A stretch of DNA of 64,000 bases, from the NCBI GenBank assembly GCA_025667525.1, contig CM046875.1, positions 202,034,125 through 202,098,124 on the forward strand, written 5' to 3'. Position 1 is the first letter of the stretch; each line of letters begins with the position of its first letter. This stretch comes from Glebionis coronaria (lineage: Eukaryota > Streptophyta > Magnoliopsida > Asterales > Asteraceae). The position numbers and the translations under genes are program-made. Of the stretch, positions 55,227 through 64,000 are shown one piece after another. The notes under the pieces are model-generated. The model was not told the origin of the DNA. It did not search any database and saw only the letters and a list, made by a program, of their open reading frames with translations.

Positions 55227-55590
55227 AAGCATGTGGGAGTAAACTCCCCTACACTTAGGACATTGAAAACTTTGTTTAAATCTCGCTAAGGAAAAGACCA
55301 CTAAAGAGATTCCTATTTTAATATTGAGAAAATATAAAATAGTGAATCGAAAAGAGTTTAGGATAGAACCGGGAAGAAGTAGAACACGGAATCACGGGTC
55401 GTCAAAAATCATCAAGAGTGGATCATTGAAGCTCGAATCCCTGATTAAGAAGTGAGGAGAGGAAATAGCAAACCAACGGGTCTCCCCTACACTTATGATA
55501 AAGAAAGCGAAAAGATAGATGCATGGGTTGCCTCCCAAGAAGCGCTTGATTTTTGTTAACCGAGTCATTAGCCTGACTCGACCTTGATCA

Positions 55591-57051
55591 TCAACGGAAG
55601 AAGCATGAAACATATCCACCAGGATCAAAGACATAGTTTTCGTCCATCAAATAGCAGAGGCTTAAGGCGAACAAGGCAAGCCAAAGAAGAGTAGGCAAGG
55701 TTCCCTTAAGCAGCGATGGAGCATGGTGGAAGCAGAGATGAAGTGGTGCAAGCATGTCTTCAATAATTCCAAAGATTTTTCCTTTTATTTCATCAGGTGG
55801 ATACTGAGATGGCTGAAAGATTTCAATACCGGGGTCGAACACCTTTTCCTTTAGGGGAAAATAGCACTCAGGCTCAGCCGAGTGTGAAGAAGATCCGCAA
55901 AGAAGCACAACCTCGTCCTCAGAAGGGGGACAAAGAGGTGTCAAATCATATGTGCAACGGATCTCGGTGTCGACCGGTGTCTTCTCCTTTGACAGAATGT
56001 GCTTCAAATCCAAAGTAGGATCAAGACGATAATCTTCAAAGTCATAAGGAGGAGCATCACTCTCATGAGGGAAGTAAGTGTTGAGAAATTCAGAGAAATC
56101 TTCCTCAAATGAGTAATCGTCCAAAGTAGGATCGAGTGATGGCGGAGGATCTTCATCATGTGAAGAATCGCTCGAAAGAGTATCAGCCTCATCGAAATCA
56201 TCATATGTGGGCAGCTCGGGATACTCAAAAGTAAGGTCATCATAATCATCCGAGTCTGAGCTAGAATCATCATCATAAGCATCAAAGACCGGAGGGGAAT
56301 CATAAATGGGAGAAGCTGCCAAAGTAGGGCGAGAACCATCCACATCATCTTGAAAAAGTGGATTATCGATGCAAGAGTCGAATAGAGGATTATCGTAGAC
56401 GGTAAAGTCATCGAGCACATTAATCATATTCACTGATTCTCGGCCTGCAAAGGTTGTACTTGTAAGCTTCCCCATTTTGAAAACATGTGCATCATCCCCG
56501 ACTCTTAAGATTAACTCACCTTCGGCCACATCCACTAAAGCACATCTGGTTCTCAAGAATGGCCGACCAAGTATTAAAGGAATACGAGGGTCCATTTCAT
56601 AATCAACTACGACAAAATCGACCGGGAAAGTAAATGTACCAACTTTAATAAACACGTCTTCGGCTATACCAACGGGGTAAGCGAGAGTGTGATTTGCAAG
56701 TTCAAGAGTCATCTTTGTTGGAGTGAGGTCGAGCTATGATAGTGTTTTCCAAACACTTAAAGGCATCAAATTAATACTAGCCCCGAGATCAGCAAGGGCA
56801 GTAAATTCTTCAGTTTTGTTGAACACGCAAGGCAACACGAAACGACCGGGATCTCCAAGCTTTTCCGGAAGTTCTTTAAGAATAACTGCAGAGCAGTTTT
56901 CGTTTAATCGAGTGTTGGCGAGTTCAATCAGCTTCTCCTTCTTGTTAAGCAATTCCCTAAATGCTTTAACAAATTTGGGCATGTGGACAAGTGCTTCAAG
57001 AAAGCTAATGTTGAAGTTCATTTGAGAAATCATCTTCACATAGCGTGACAC
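55591..57051 (-). pseudogene. A3 aspartic protease with acidic C-terminal extension
   Basis: The frame starts in the gag-protease linker (MNFNISFLEALVHMPKFVKAF). It carries ALADLGASINLMP, is stopped by a UAG at 56734-56736, and continues in the same frame with EDVFIKVGTFTFPVDFVVVD and IPLILGRPFLRTRCALVDV. About 200 strongly acidic Asp/Ser/Pro-rich residues follow. The end is a hydrophobic stretch of about 20 residues (LLWLALFALSLCYLM) and DPGGYVSCFFR. The extension lies where RT should begin. It could be membrane-associated, but I know no function. Protease motifs are otherwise intact. Confidence 0.8.
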
Positions 57052-57086
57052 TTCGGAGTCCTCCTTGGTTAGAATTTTGGTCTTGC

Positions 57087-58832
57087 CTAAACGAGAGGGA
57101 TAAGGGATATTGGGTTTAGGTGGGGAAGGTGCAGGTGTATCAGGTAAAGGTTGGGATGTTGAAGGTCCTTCCTGGAAACGTCATCACGTTGAGGCGAAGA
57201 CGGTAATGGTGCACTAATACTAGGTGTAGGAGGAGTAGGGATAAATGGTGGTGGAGGAGGTGTAGATGATGGGGGTGGGGTTGGTGGTCCTACGATGGTG
57301 ACTCCACTACGAGTAGTAATAGCACTCACATTGGCTCGCGGATTAGTGACGGTGTTTGAAGGTAAAGAACTTGAAGTAGACGGTTGAGCAGGGGGCAAGA
57401 AACTAGCCAACATATTCTTTAATTCATTCGTTTGAGTGCTGAAAGAGGATTGAATATTATCGCGAACCTCGGATCTTATCTCATGTCCTTGCTTCGTGAT
57501 ATCTCCTTTCAAATTGATTATTTGGCTCTGCAGATTCTTAATTTGCTCACCTTGGGTTCTCATTGTGGCTTCAACATCGATGTTTATGGGTGGGGTTTGT
57601 TGAGCGGGTGGGTGATAAGGATTAGAAGCACGAGGTGGGATTTGGTTGCTCCTGTTGTAGTTGTTGGCGGGGTTTTGGTTTTGAGGAGAAAAACCGGGTG
57701 AAAGGTAGTTGTTGGAACGGTAGCTCAGCAGATTTCTATCCCCTTGAGGTCGAGCTTGGTAATTTTCCGGTGAATAATTACCATAAGCTGCATACACATT
57801 TTCCGGATTTCCTTGTGTAGAAGGACAATCGGTGTATGAGTGAGGACCGCCGCATGTTTCACAAGGAGTAGCAACAGCTTTAACTTGTTGTTGTTGGTTT
57901 GAAACCAAGAGTTGCATACTTCTGCTCATTTCAGTCAGCACACGGGTGAGTTCGGTCATATCAGGGTTTGCTGAGGTGGAGGAAACATTAACTCTCGGAT
58001 TGTTCCTTGAAGAAGCAGAGGAATCCCAGTTTTTGTGGTGAGTAGTCATGTTCTCAATTAACTCTCTACACTCCTCGGGTCTCCTTTTCATGAATGTGCC
58101 ACCGGCGGCTGCATTAATCGTATCACGATCTCAAAAAGTCAAACCGTTGTAGAAAGTATCGATTAAGGTCACAGGGAGCATGTTGTGGTTTGGACAACGA
58201 TCAATCAAGACATTATATCTCTCCCAAGCATCAAAAAGAGATTCATCGGGATCTTGCATGAAACCGTTGATCTGATTGCGAAGGCTTGTGACCATGGATG
58301 GTGGAAAGTAGCGCGACAAAAAGCGTTGAGTCATGTCATCCCAAGTGTGAATAGAATTCTTCGGGAGACGATCAAACCATTTCTCGGCATGATGTAATAA
58401 AGTATGTGGAAAGAGTTGTAGGCGAAGTTCATCCATTGTGGCACCAGCTAACTTCATGCTTTGGGTGAATGTAATGAACTTGTCGAGGTGTTTGTTGGCA
58501 TCATCATCAGGCAATCCACGGAATGGGTTTGTTTGTACTTGCTGAATCATGTGGTGCTTCAACAAAAACTCAGGAGCGTTGATTTGCATCGGCGCAATCG
58601 GTCCTCCTTGTCTAAACATTGTTGGTTGACAAAGTTCCTCCATGGTCCGAAGATCGGGCTGTGGAAGAACATTGTTGTTATTATTAAGGTGCGGTGGATT
58701 ATTGTTGTTGACACCTGACATACTTAAATCTTCTTGAGTCTCGGGCTCTTGATAATTAGAAGATCTAGTACGCATACACCTGAAAATGCAAAAGAAAACA
58801 AAACCAAACGCAAAGACAATATATATACACAA
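57087..58832 (-). pseudogene. gag: A3 gag
   Basis: Athila/Tat-type gag starts near MRTRSSNYQEPETQED and carries FRGLPDDDANKHLDKFITF, RLQLFPHTLLHHAEKWFDRLP and RYFPPSMVTSLRNQINGF. An in-frame UGA lies at 58131-58133. Beyond it, in the same frame, come RRPEECRELIENM, a knuckle-like CETCGGPHSYTDC, Asn/Gln/Pro-rich sequence and a coiled coil. A frameshift near 57175 leads toward the protease frame. Damage is light (one stop, one shift). Confidence 0.85.
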
Positions 58833-59001
58833 TAAAGATAAAATCTTTTTGGATTTTTGAAATTTTTAATTTTTATGGATTTTTATTATTTTTTTTTTAA
58901 TTTTTTTGATTTTTTGAGCAAGAAAAATAACGCTCACAAGTGAACGGATCCCAAAAAGCAACGCGTTTCTCACAGAAAACCGTTAATCTTTACGAAAAGA
59001 G
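58833..59001 (-). other. A3 leader
   Basis: A short AT-rich leader of about 170 bp with T-runs. No signal is recognised. It is far shorter than the roughly 700-bp leaders of A1 and A2 and lacks their GC-rich block. Confidence 0.6.
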
Positions 59002-59017
59002 CCGGCAGCGGCGCCAT
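59002..59017 (-). other. primer binding site, tRNA-Asp-like (A3)
   Basis: The element strand reads TGGCGCCGCTGCCGGC two bases from the LTR, the same type as A1. Confidence 0.8.
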
Positions 59018-59019
59018 TT

Positions 59020-60666
59020 AATACAAGGCTTTTACCTAGTATAGAAAATTTATCGTTCTAGTGGTCTAATCGAATTGATCTAGGTTCTCTATGTAACTCG
59101 ATTGTTCTTTGGTGAAACAAATATTTTTGGTTTGTTTATAAATTTAAATGTGCAAAGACTTAAAAGTAAATGTCGTTGAAAGTAAAGTGGCGTGAAATTA
59201 AATCTAAGTCTAATTAAACGAAAGGTGCGATATTTAAAAACTTGACGGAAGGTAAATTAATTAAATGACTAAAAATAAGGCGTGACGAGAATTAAAATTG
59301 GACAAAGTATTAAAAACATAAAATAAAAATTAAACAAGACAAAAAATATGAAAAACCACTCCAAATCGGAATATATTCCGATCAACCACGATCGGAATAT
59401 AAACTTATCTTGTGATCGGAATATGGATATGACCTTGGTCGGAATGCTGTTTGGAACACCAATCGGAATATCTGTCACCTTACACGATCGGAATAACCAA
59501 AACGTACCTCGATCGAAATATGGCAAAGAGCACCCTTGATCGGAATATCTTTCACTTACACCAAATCGGAATACCTCTTACCTTGCTACGATCAGAATAC
59601 CAAGTTCTCGTCCAATCGGAATACAGAAACCCTTATCCGATCACACAGATCGGAATGTAACTCCCTCTTCCGATTTGTCAGATCGGAGTACGAAGAAAAG
59701 TACTAAAATTAAGCTAAGTAAATAAGCTATGATTCTAATAAGCACGAAACTAAATCCTAAGGTAAAACCGTGTAAAAATAAGCTAAGAAACTGAAAGTTA
59801 ACAACTTTTAAAACACGAAAAAGATAAATTTTAAGAAAAACAACTTTTTATATAAAAATAACTTTTGTAAAAACTATATAAACTTGAAAATAAATCAAAT
59901 AAGCTATGAAAATAAGAGATTTAAAACAATCAAAAGCATAAAAATCAAATCTTTAAACAAGTTAACAAGATAAAAAACATGTAAATCAAAGATTAAGCAA
60001 GAAAGAAAGGTAGAATGAGAAATTCAAAACAAGAAAATTAAAGAACACTTACTTGAAATTAAAAGGTAATTAAGGTGCAAAACATGTAATTAAAGGTGCA
60101 AGTAATTAAAGGTGCTTAAAATAAAGGTGGAAGAACTAGTTTGTCAATCTAGCCAACAAGAGTAAATGAATGAATAAGAGGGGTATTTATAGGTGATTAG
60201 GGGAGTGGTTAGAGGAAGCTTCCTCCCCTCCTTCCTTTTCTTCTTAATTGCCCATTAAGTCCTTCCTTCTTAATCTTTTTGTTAATCTTGGAATGTGATG
60301 ACTTTTGGCTCGGGATTTCTTTGGACTCGTCTTTTAATTCTACGATAAATAAGACTTGAGTTCCTCGACTTTAAGTGAACTTCCGTCTTTTGACTTTTTC
60401 TTCGATAAATCTTCAGAATTGGTCTTGGACTTCCGTTCTTTTTGCACTCTCGACTTTTTGACTTCGTCTTTCATCCTTTTCTTCAATAAAAGCCCGTAAA
60501 TGCCCGTGAATTCCCGTGTTTTCTCCACTTTTCACCTTTTCGTCCTAAATCACAACAAAAACACAAACCACGCATAATTCCGACATAAAAGACATAAAAT
60601 ACACGTTTTGGTCCGGTTATTATTGTAATTAAGTGGTAGAAAAGATGTGTGTTTTCACACATATCA
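59020..60666 (-). repeat. A3 5' LTR (1647 bp)
   Basis: Pairs with 51888-53553. It is nearly identical from about 59338 to 60666. The segment 59020-59338 is diverged from its partner by about 14% plus indels. It contains the second ATCGGAATA array. Confidence 0.88.
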
Positions 60667-60671
60667 AGCAC

Positions 60672-61472
60672 TGCGTATCATCCCCAAACTGACGGTCAAA
60701 GTGAAAGGACCATTCAAACCTTAGAAGATATGCTGAGAGCTTGTGTGATCGACTTTGGAAATAGATGGGATAGGCACCTACCTCTGGTGGAGTTCTCATA
60801 CAATAATAGTTATCACACTAGCATTAAGGCAGCACCGTTCGAAGCATTGTATGGTAGAAAGTGTCGTTCACCCGTGTGTTGGGCAGAGGTGGGTGAGGCC
60901 CAACTCACTGGACCCAAAATCATACACGAGACTACTGACAAGATCTTTAAGATCAAGAGCCGTATGCAAGCCGCAAGAGATCGACAAAAGAGTTATGCTG
61001 ACATGAGACGCAAACCTCTTGAGTTTGAGGTTAGCGATAGAGTCATGTTGAAGGTCTCACCTTGGAAGGGTGTGATTGCTTTGGAAAGCATGGAAAGTTG
61101 AATCCTCGTTACATTGGACCATTCAAGATCATAGAGAGGATTGGCCCCGTAGCCTATCGCTTGGAGTTACCTCAAGAACTTAGCCGAGTGCATAACGTGT
61201 TCCACATTTGCAATCTGAAGAAATGCTTAGCCGACGAGACACTCGTTATCCCTTTAGAAGAGATCCAACTCGACGACAAACTCAACTTCGTAGAAGAACC
61301 GGTGGAGGTCATGGACCGTCAGGTCAAACAACTCAAGCAAAGTCGTGTACCCATCGTAAAAATCCGTTGGAATGCACGTAGAGGTCCAGAATACACGTGG
61401 GAACGTGAAGACCAATTCAAGAGCAAGTATCCTCGTCTTTTCGCTAATCACCCTACTACAACAACGTCTTGA
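60672..61472 (+). pseudogene. pol: G1 integrase C-terminal part and chromodomain
   Basis: Resumes at [19 protein letters not shown], which carries the third catalytic residue (E). Then come [20 protein letters not shown] and the GPX-like [12 protein letters not shown] 1-bp shift near 61078 moves to the next frame, [20 protein letters not shown], then a chromodomain-like end ([36 protein letters not shown]). The chromodomain is expected to direct integration to marked chromatin. The frame ends 33 bp before the LTR. Confidence 0.92.
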
Positions 61473-61487
61473 TTTCGTGACGAAATC
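61471..61487. other. inverted repeat GATTTCG-TGA-CGAAATC at the pol stop
   Basis: Perfect 7-bp arms overlap the stop codon. A related TTTCGGGACGAAA palindrome is, from memory, common at this place in Asteraceae Tekay elements. The 18 bp from here to the LTR (CTCTAAAACATGTGAATAC) are not purine-rich, so a normal polypurine tract is missing. Confidence 0.55.
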
Positions 61488-61505
61488 TCTAAAACATGTG
61501 AATAC

Positions 61506-63985
61506 TGTGACATCCGTCAAATTTTTTCATATTTATTTCTTCATATAGTGATTTAACGTGAGCTTTGAACCTTGTGGATTTAACGAATTGAGAAGTTATA
61601 TCATATTTATGAAGTACCCAAATTGTTTACCAATGTGGTGTCGATGTAAGTATATTGTTTGTTTTGCTTTGCGGACAAAGCCCCCTTTAGGGAGAGCGAA
61701 TGTAACAACTCGAGTTTTCGCGTCTATTATATTATGATAGAAACGTGTGCGTTATTAAACGTTTTATGTAATAACCGTTGCGCCGGTTAGGGTTGTTTGC
61801 TGAATCCCTCGAGAATACGCGTATCCATCTTTGTTTAAGTTGTGTGTCGAGATTTTATCATGTTGTTCTTGTTATGTTTTCGCAATTAAAACTATGACAT
61901 TTGATAAACCCTGCTGGGCCGAATGATACAATTTATACAAAAATCAAATTGGTAACTTTTATTTAGATTTTCCAAAACTTGGTCAACACTAGTCAAACAT
62001 TCAGACCTGGAAACTATATTCTTTGTTTATACAACCCACTACCTACAAGAATCCAGCACACATGCCTAGTTTACCCAAAATGGGTACATCACAAGACCTC
62101 CATTTCCAGATATGGACTAACCCTAAGCAAGTATTACAAGGTTAAATACTATCCCAATTTGTTCACTGTCCAAACACAACACAAAACACATCCACAGTCC
62201 AAATATTACAAGTTGTTCCTGCTGAGCAGTTTTAATTACAAATTCTGGGTAAAAAGTATAGAGAGTAGTGTCAAGGCATTGAACCAGCCGAGCCATCCTT
62301 TTCTCGTCCGAACCCACAAGCCGAAACAAAATCCTTATTGTGAGTCTTTTAACCACCTCCTTTTATTTTCTACATACGTCTTAGTTGTGCTCGTCAATCG
62401 TAAACTAACATGCGAAAATAAAACAAATTGATTAGTCTTTTTTTTAAAACTGTTCGGTTTAAGCAAAAATTATAATGATATAGGAGAATACTATCAACTT
62501 GGACTTTGACCCACAAACCGCAACCCCATATTGTTTCTGCCGTGACCATACCGAGACCTCTTTTACATTTTTTTCTGTGTTGCTATTTGGTATAATATTA
62601 TCAGGAACTAGTAATAATAACTGTAGAAAACAACATCACTCGAATGATTATATTCCTGCCGAAACTCTAATTACTCAAAAAATAACCATAATATAAAATT
62701 TACACAATTCATTTTACAGAAACATTACTTAACCATCATTAAACCCGCGGGTATAAAAACCCCCAATTATTTCGAAACCCTAATTTTGTAAATCGTTTTT
62801 ATTTATGAAATTAACACAATTTATTACCCAAAAACATTATTTAATTATAAATAAACAACCGATTATAAAAACCCCCAAATTTATATAAACCCTAATTTTT
62901 AATATATTGATTTAAACTCTAATTAGACCTAATCTAAATACGAATTGACTAGTTAATTAGATTAAAACCGAAATATTAATTTAAAGTGTAATATTTAGCC
63001 CAAAATCCCATTTGTTAAATACCCGAGTTTTAAGTGTCGTGTTTTCCGTAAACAAAAAATGTCGTCAAGCACAACTAGGATGTCATGCCCTTTTTCTAAG
63101 TATAAATCTAGATGTCGTAACACGGTTCCTATATTCGAATAGGTCGCGGGTAGCGTAACCGTATTCTCGAGCTACATTCATATTTCCATTATCTTGCTGA
63201 TTTAACGAGGTGAGTTTATAGCCCCACTTTTAACTGCTTTTACTGCTTTTTGGGGTGAGACATTGCTTGATTTAACGTATGAACACAAGTGCATTTACTG
63301 ATTTATATACTAGTCTAAGTCCCACTAAAAACCCAGTTGCTTTGGCCCGTGAATCGTGAACCGTTAATTACTTTGTGTAAGCGTGAATGTTATGGATAGA
63401 TCTATCGGGGTTGACGCCCCTGTCTGCCTTGGTCCATCAAGGGACAAGCGGGCACAGTTTCATTAGAGTCTGAGATAGGATGTCGTGGGTTTAGGCATCC
63501 AGTTGGGCTACATTTAAATGATTATACTACCGGTGTTGTTAACGCTTCGGTGTCACGAGCTTAGACTGTAATAAATTCTTTTATGATGACTTTGTATTTG
63601 TTATATTGTCATCACTTTTGGGAAAATCTTGTGGTTCATTAAACACTTCAAATTAACCAAACCTATGAACTCACAAACTTTATGTTGACGCTTTAGCAAT
63701 GTTTTTCTCAGGTATTAAGAAGGAAGATGCTATGTGAGGTCTCATGCATTGCCGTCATTTCTATTGAAACCAAGATCATTTGTACTATTTGGAAACTATA
63801 TTTTGTAACTGTGACCAGTATTATGCTTCCGCACTATGTTAAAACTATTTATTTTATCAAATACAAGTGATCTATTTTCCGAACGTCTCATTTAGAGGTC
63901 GTTCTTTGTAACTGTGTGTGTATGATAATCATGACGTCACCACTCCCTTGTTGCCATTATACTCTGATATTTTGGGAGTGTGACA
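61506..63985 (+). repeat. G1 3' LTR (2480 bp)
   Basis: Pairs with 31753-34232. TATA box at 62752-62759. Equal length, about 25 substitutions by eye. Confidence 0.95.
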
Positions 63986-64000
63986 TGCATTCTCTAAACT
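63986..64000 (+). mobile_element. A2 resumes after G1
   Basis: The target duplication TGCAT is followed by TCTCTAAACT, the continuation of the A2 3' region. Confidence 0.7.

Larger units (their letters stand above)
53574..55590 (-). other. A3 3' non-coding region
   Basis: Two kilobases without a credible ORF. It starts (element strand) with the GCGCTTCTTGGGAGGCAACCCA block typical of Athila/Tat elements, near 55525-55550. It then has purine tracts at 55484-55494, 55246-55256 and 55189-55201, the stem-loop 55207-55226, and the A2-like block 54808-54934. The remainder is AT-rich and unassigned. Confidence 0.7.
51888..60666 (-). mobile_element. non-autonomous Athila-related element A3 (gag-protease only)
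   Basis: An 8779-bp element with LTRs of 1666 and 1647 bp, tRNA-Asp-like primer site, gag, aspartic protease, an acidic C-terminal extension, a 2-kb non-coding 3' region and a purine tract. There is no RT, RNase H or integrase. This matches the idea of a TR-GAG type element that depends on an autonomous partner. Its 3' non-coding region matches that of A2. Confidence 0.88.
31753..63985 (+). mobile_element. Tekay/Del-type chromovirus G1 with two nested insertions
   Basis: A complete Gypsy chromovirus: paired 2480-bp LTRs, Met-type primer site, extra ORF, gag-pol with chromodomain, and a 5-bp target duplication. S2 splits the pol frame at 39384 and A3 splits the integrase at 51887, both in reverse orientation. 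Without them the element would be about 11.4 kb. The LTRs have equal length and differ at about 25 positions by eye (about 1%), so the insertion is recent. Confidence 0.95.

Overview
The window is plant nuclear DNA made almost entirely of nested LTR retrotransposons. I see no intact host gene, rRNA, tRNA or CRISPR array. Plant origin is shown by the element lineages: Sirevirus (SIRE)-type Copia, a Tekay/Del-type chromovirus with a C-terminal chromodomain, and Athila-type Gypsy elements with a tRNA-Asp-like primer site. Three accessory reading frames match, from memory, proteins common in daisy-family (Asteraceae) annotations such as Tanacetum: the third ORF of the SIRE element, the ORF in front of the chromovirus gag, and the 'putative gypsy-type transposon' protein. 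An Asteraceae genome is therefore likely but not proven.

Layout, left to right. 1-7694: SIRE copy S1 (minus strand, decayed, 3' end outside the window). It sits inside Copia element C3 (7695-10813, minus; only gag, leader and 5' LTR visible). C3 sits inside Athila copy A1 (10814-18710, minus; gag, protease and 5' LTR). 18711-20810: a fragment of an intron-containing gene-like ORF, the oldest visible layer. 20811-31752: Athila copy A2 (plus; 5' LTR, gag, protease, RT, RNase H, integrase). 31753-63985: chromovirus G1 (plus), inserted in A2 with a TGCAT target duplication. Two elements lie inside G1: a nearly intact SIRE copy S2 (39385-51409, minus, LTRs identical by eye, duplication CATGA) and a non-autonomous Athila-related element A3 (51888-60666, minus, duplication AGCAC). 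The last 15 bases return to A2.

Order of events: gene remnant, then A1 and A2, then C3 (into A1) and G1 (into A2), then S1 (into C3), S2 and A3 (into G1). The G1 LTRs differ at about 25 of 2480 positions by eye, and the S2 LTRs at none.

The most unusual signal is a short motif, TGTCARCGYY (half of the palindrome TGTCAGCGCTGACA). It recurs about 70 times in the two SIRE copies, in arrays spaced mostly 21 or 15 bp. The arrays occur in the LTR, in gag, in the pol linker, inside ORF3 and upstream of a TATA box in front of ORF3. The same spacing series (21-15-21-21) appears in non-coding LTRs and in coding gag. The motif also occurs in both orientations in coding DNA, where it encodes different peptides, so the DNA rather than the protein seems to be what is conserved. 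I propose a binding-site array that couples the LTR promoter to an internal ORF3 promoter. Other notable points are a mosaic LTR pair in A3, a roughly 130-bp non-coding block shared by A2 and A3, and a splice-acceptor-like site between gag and pol in both SIRE copies.
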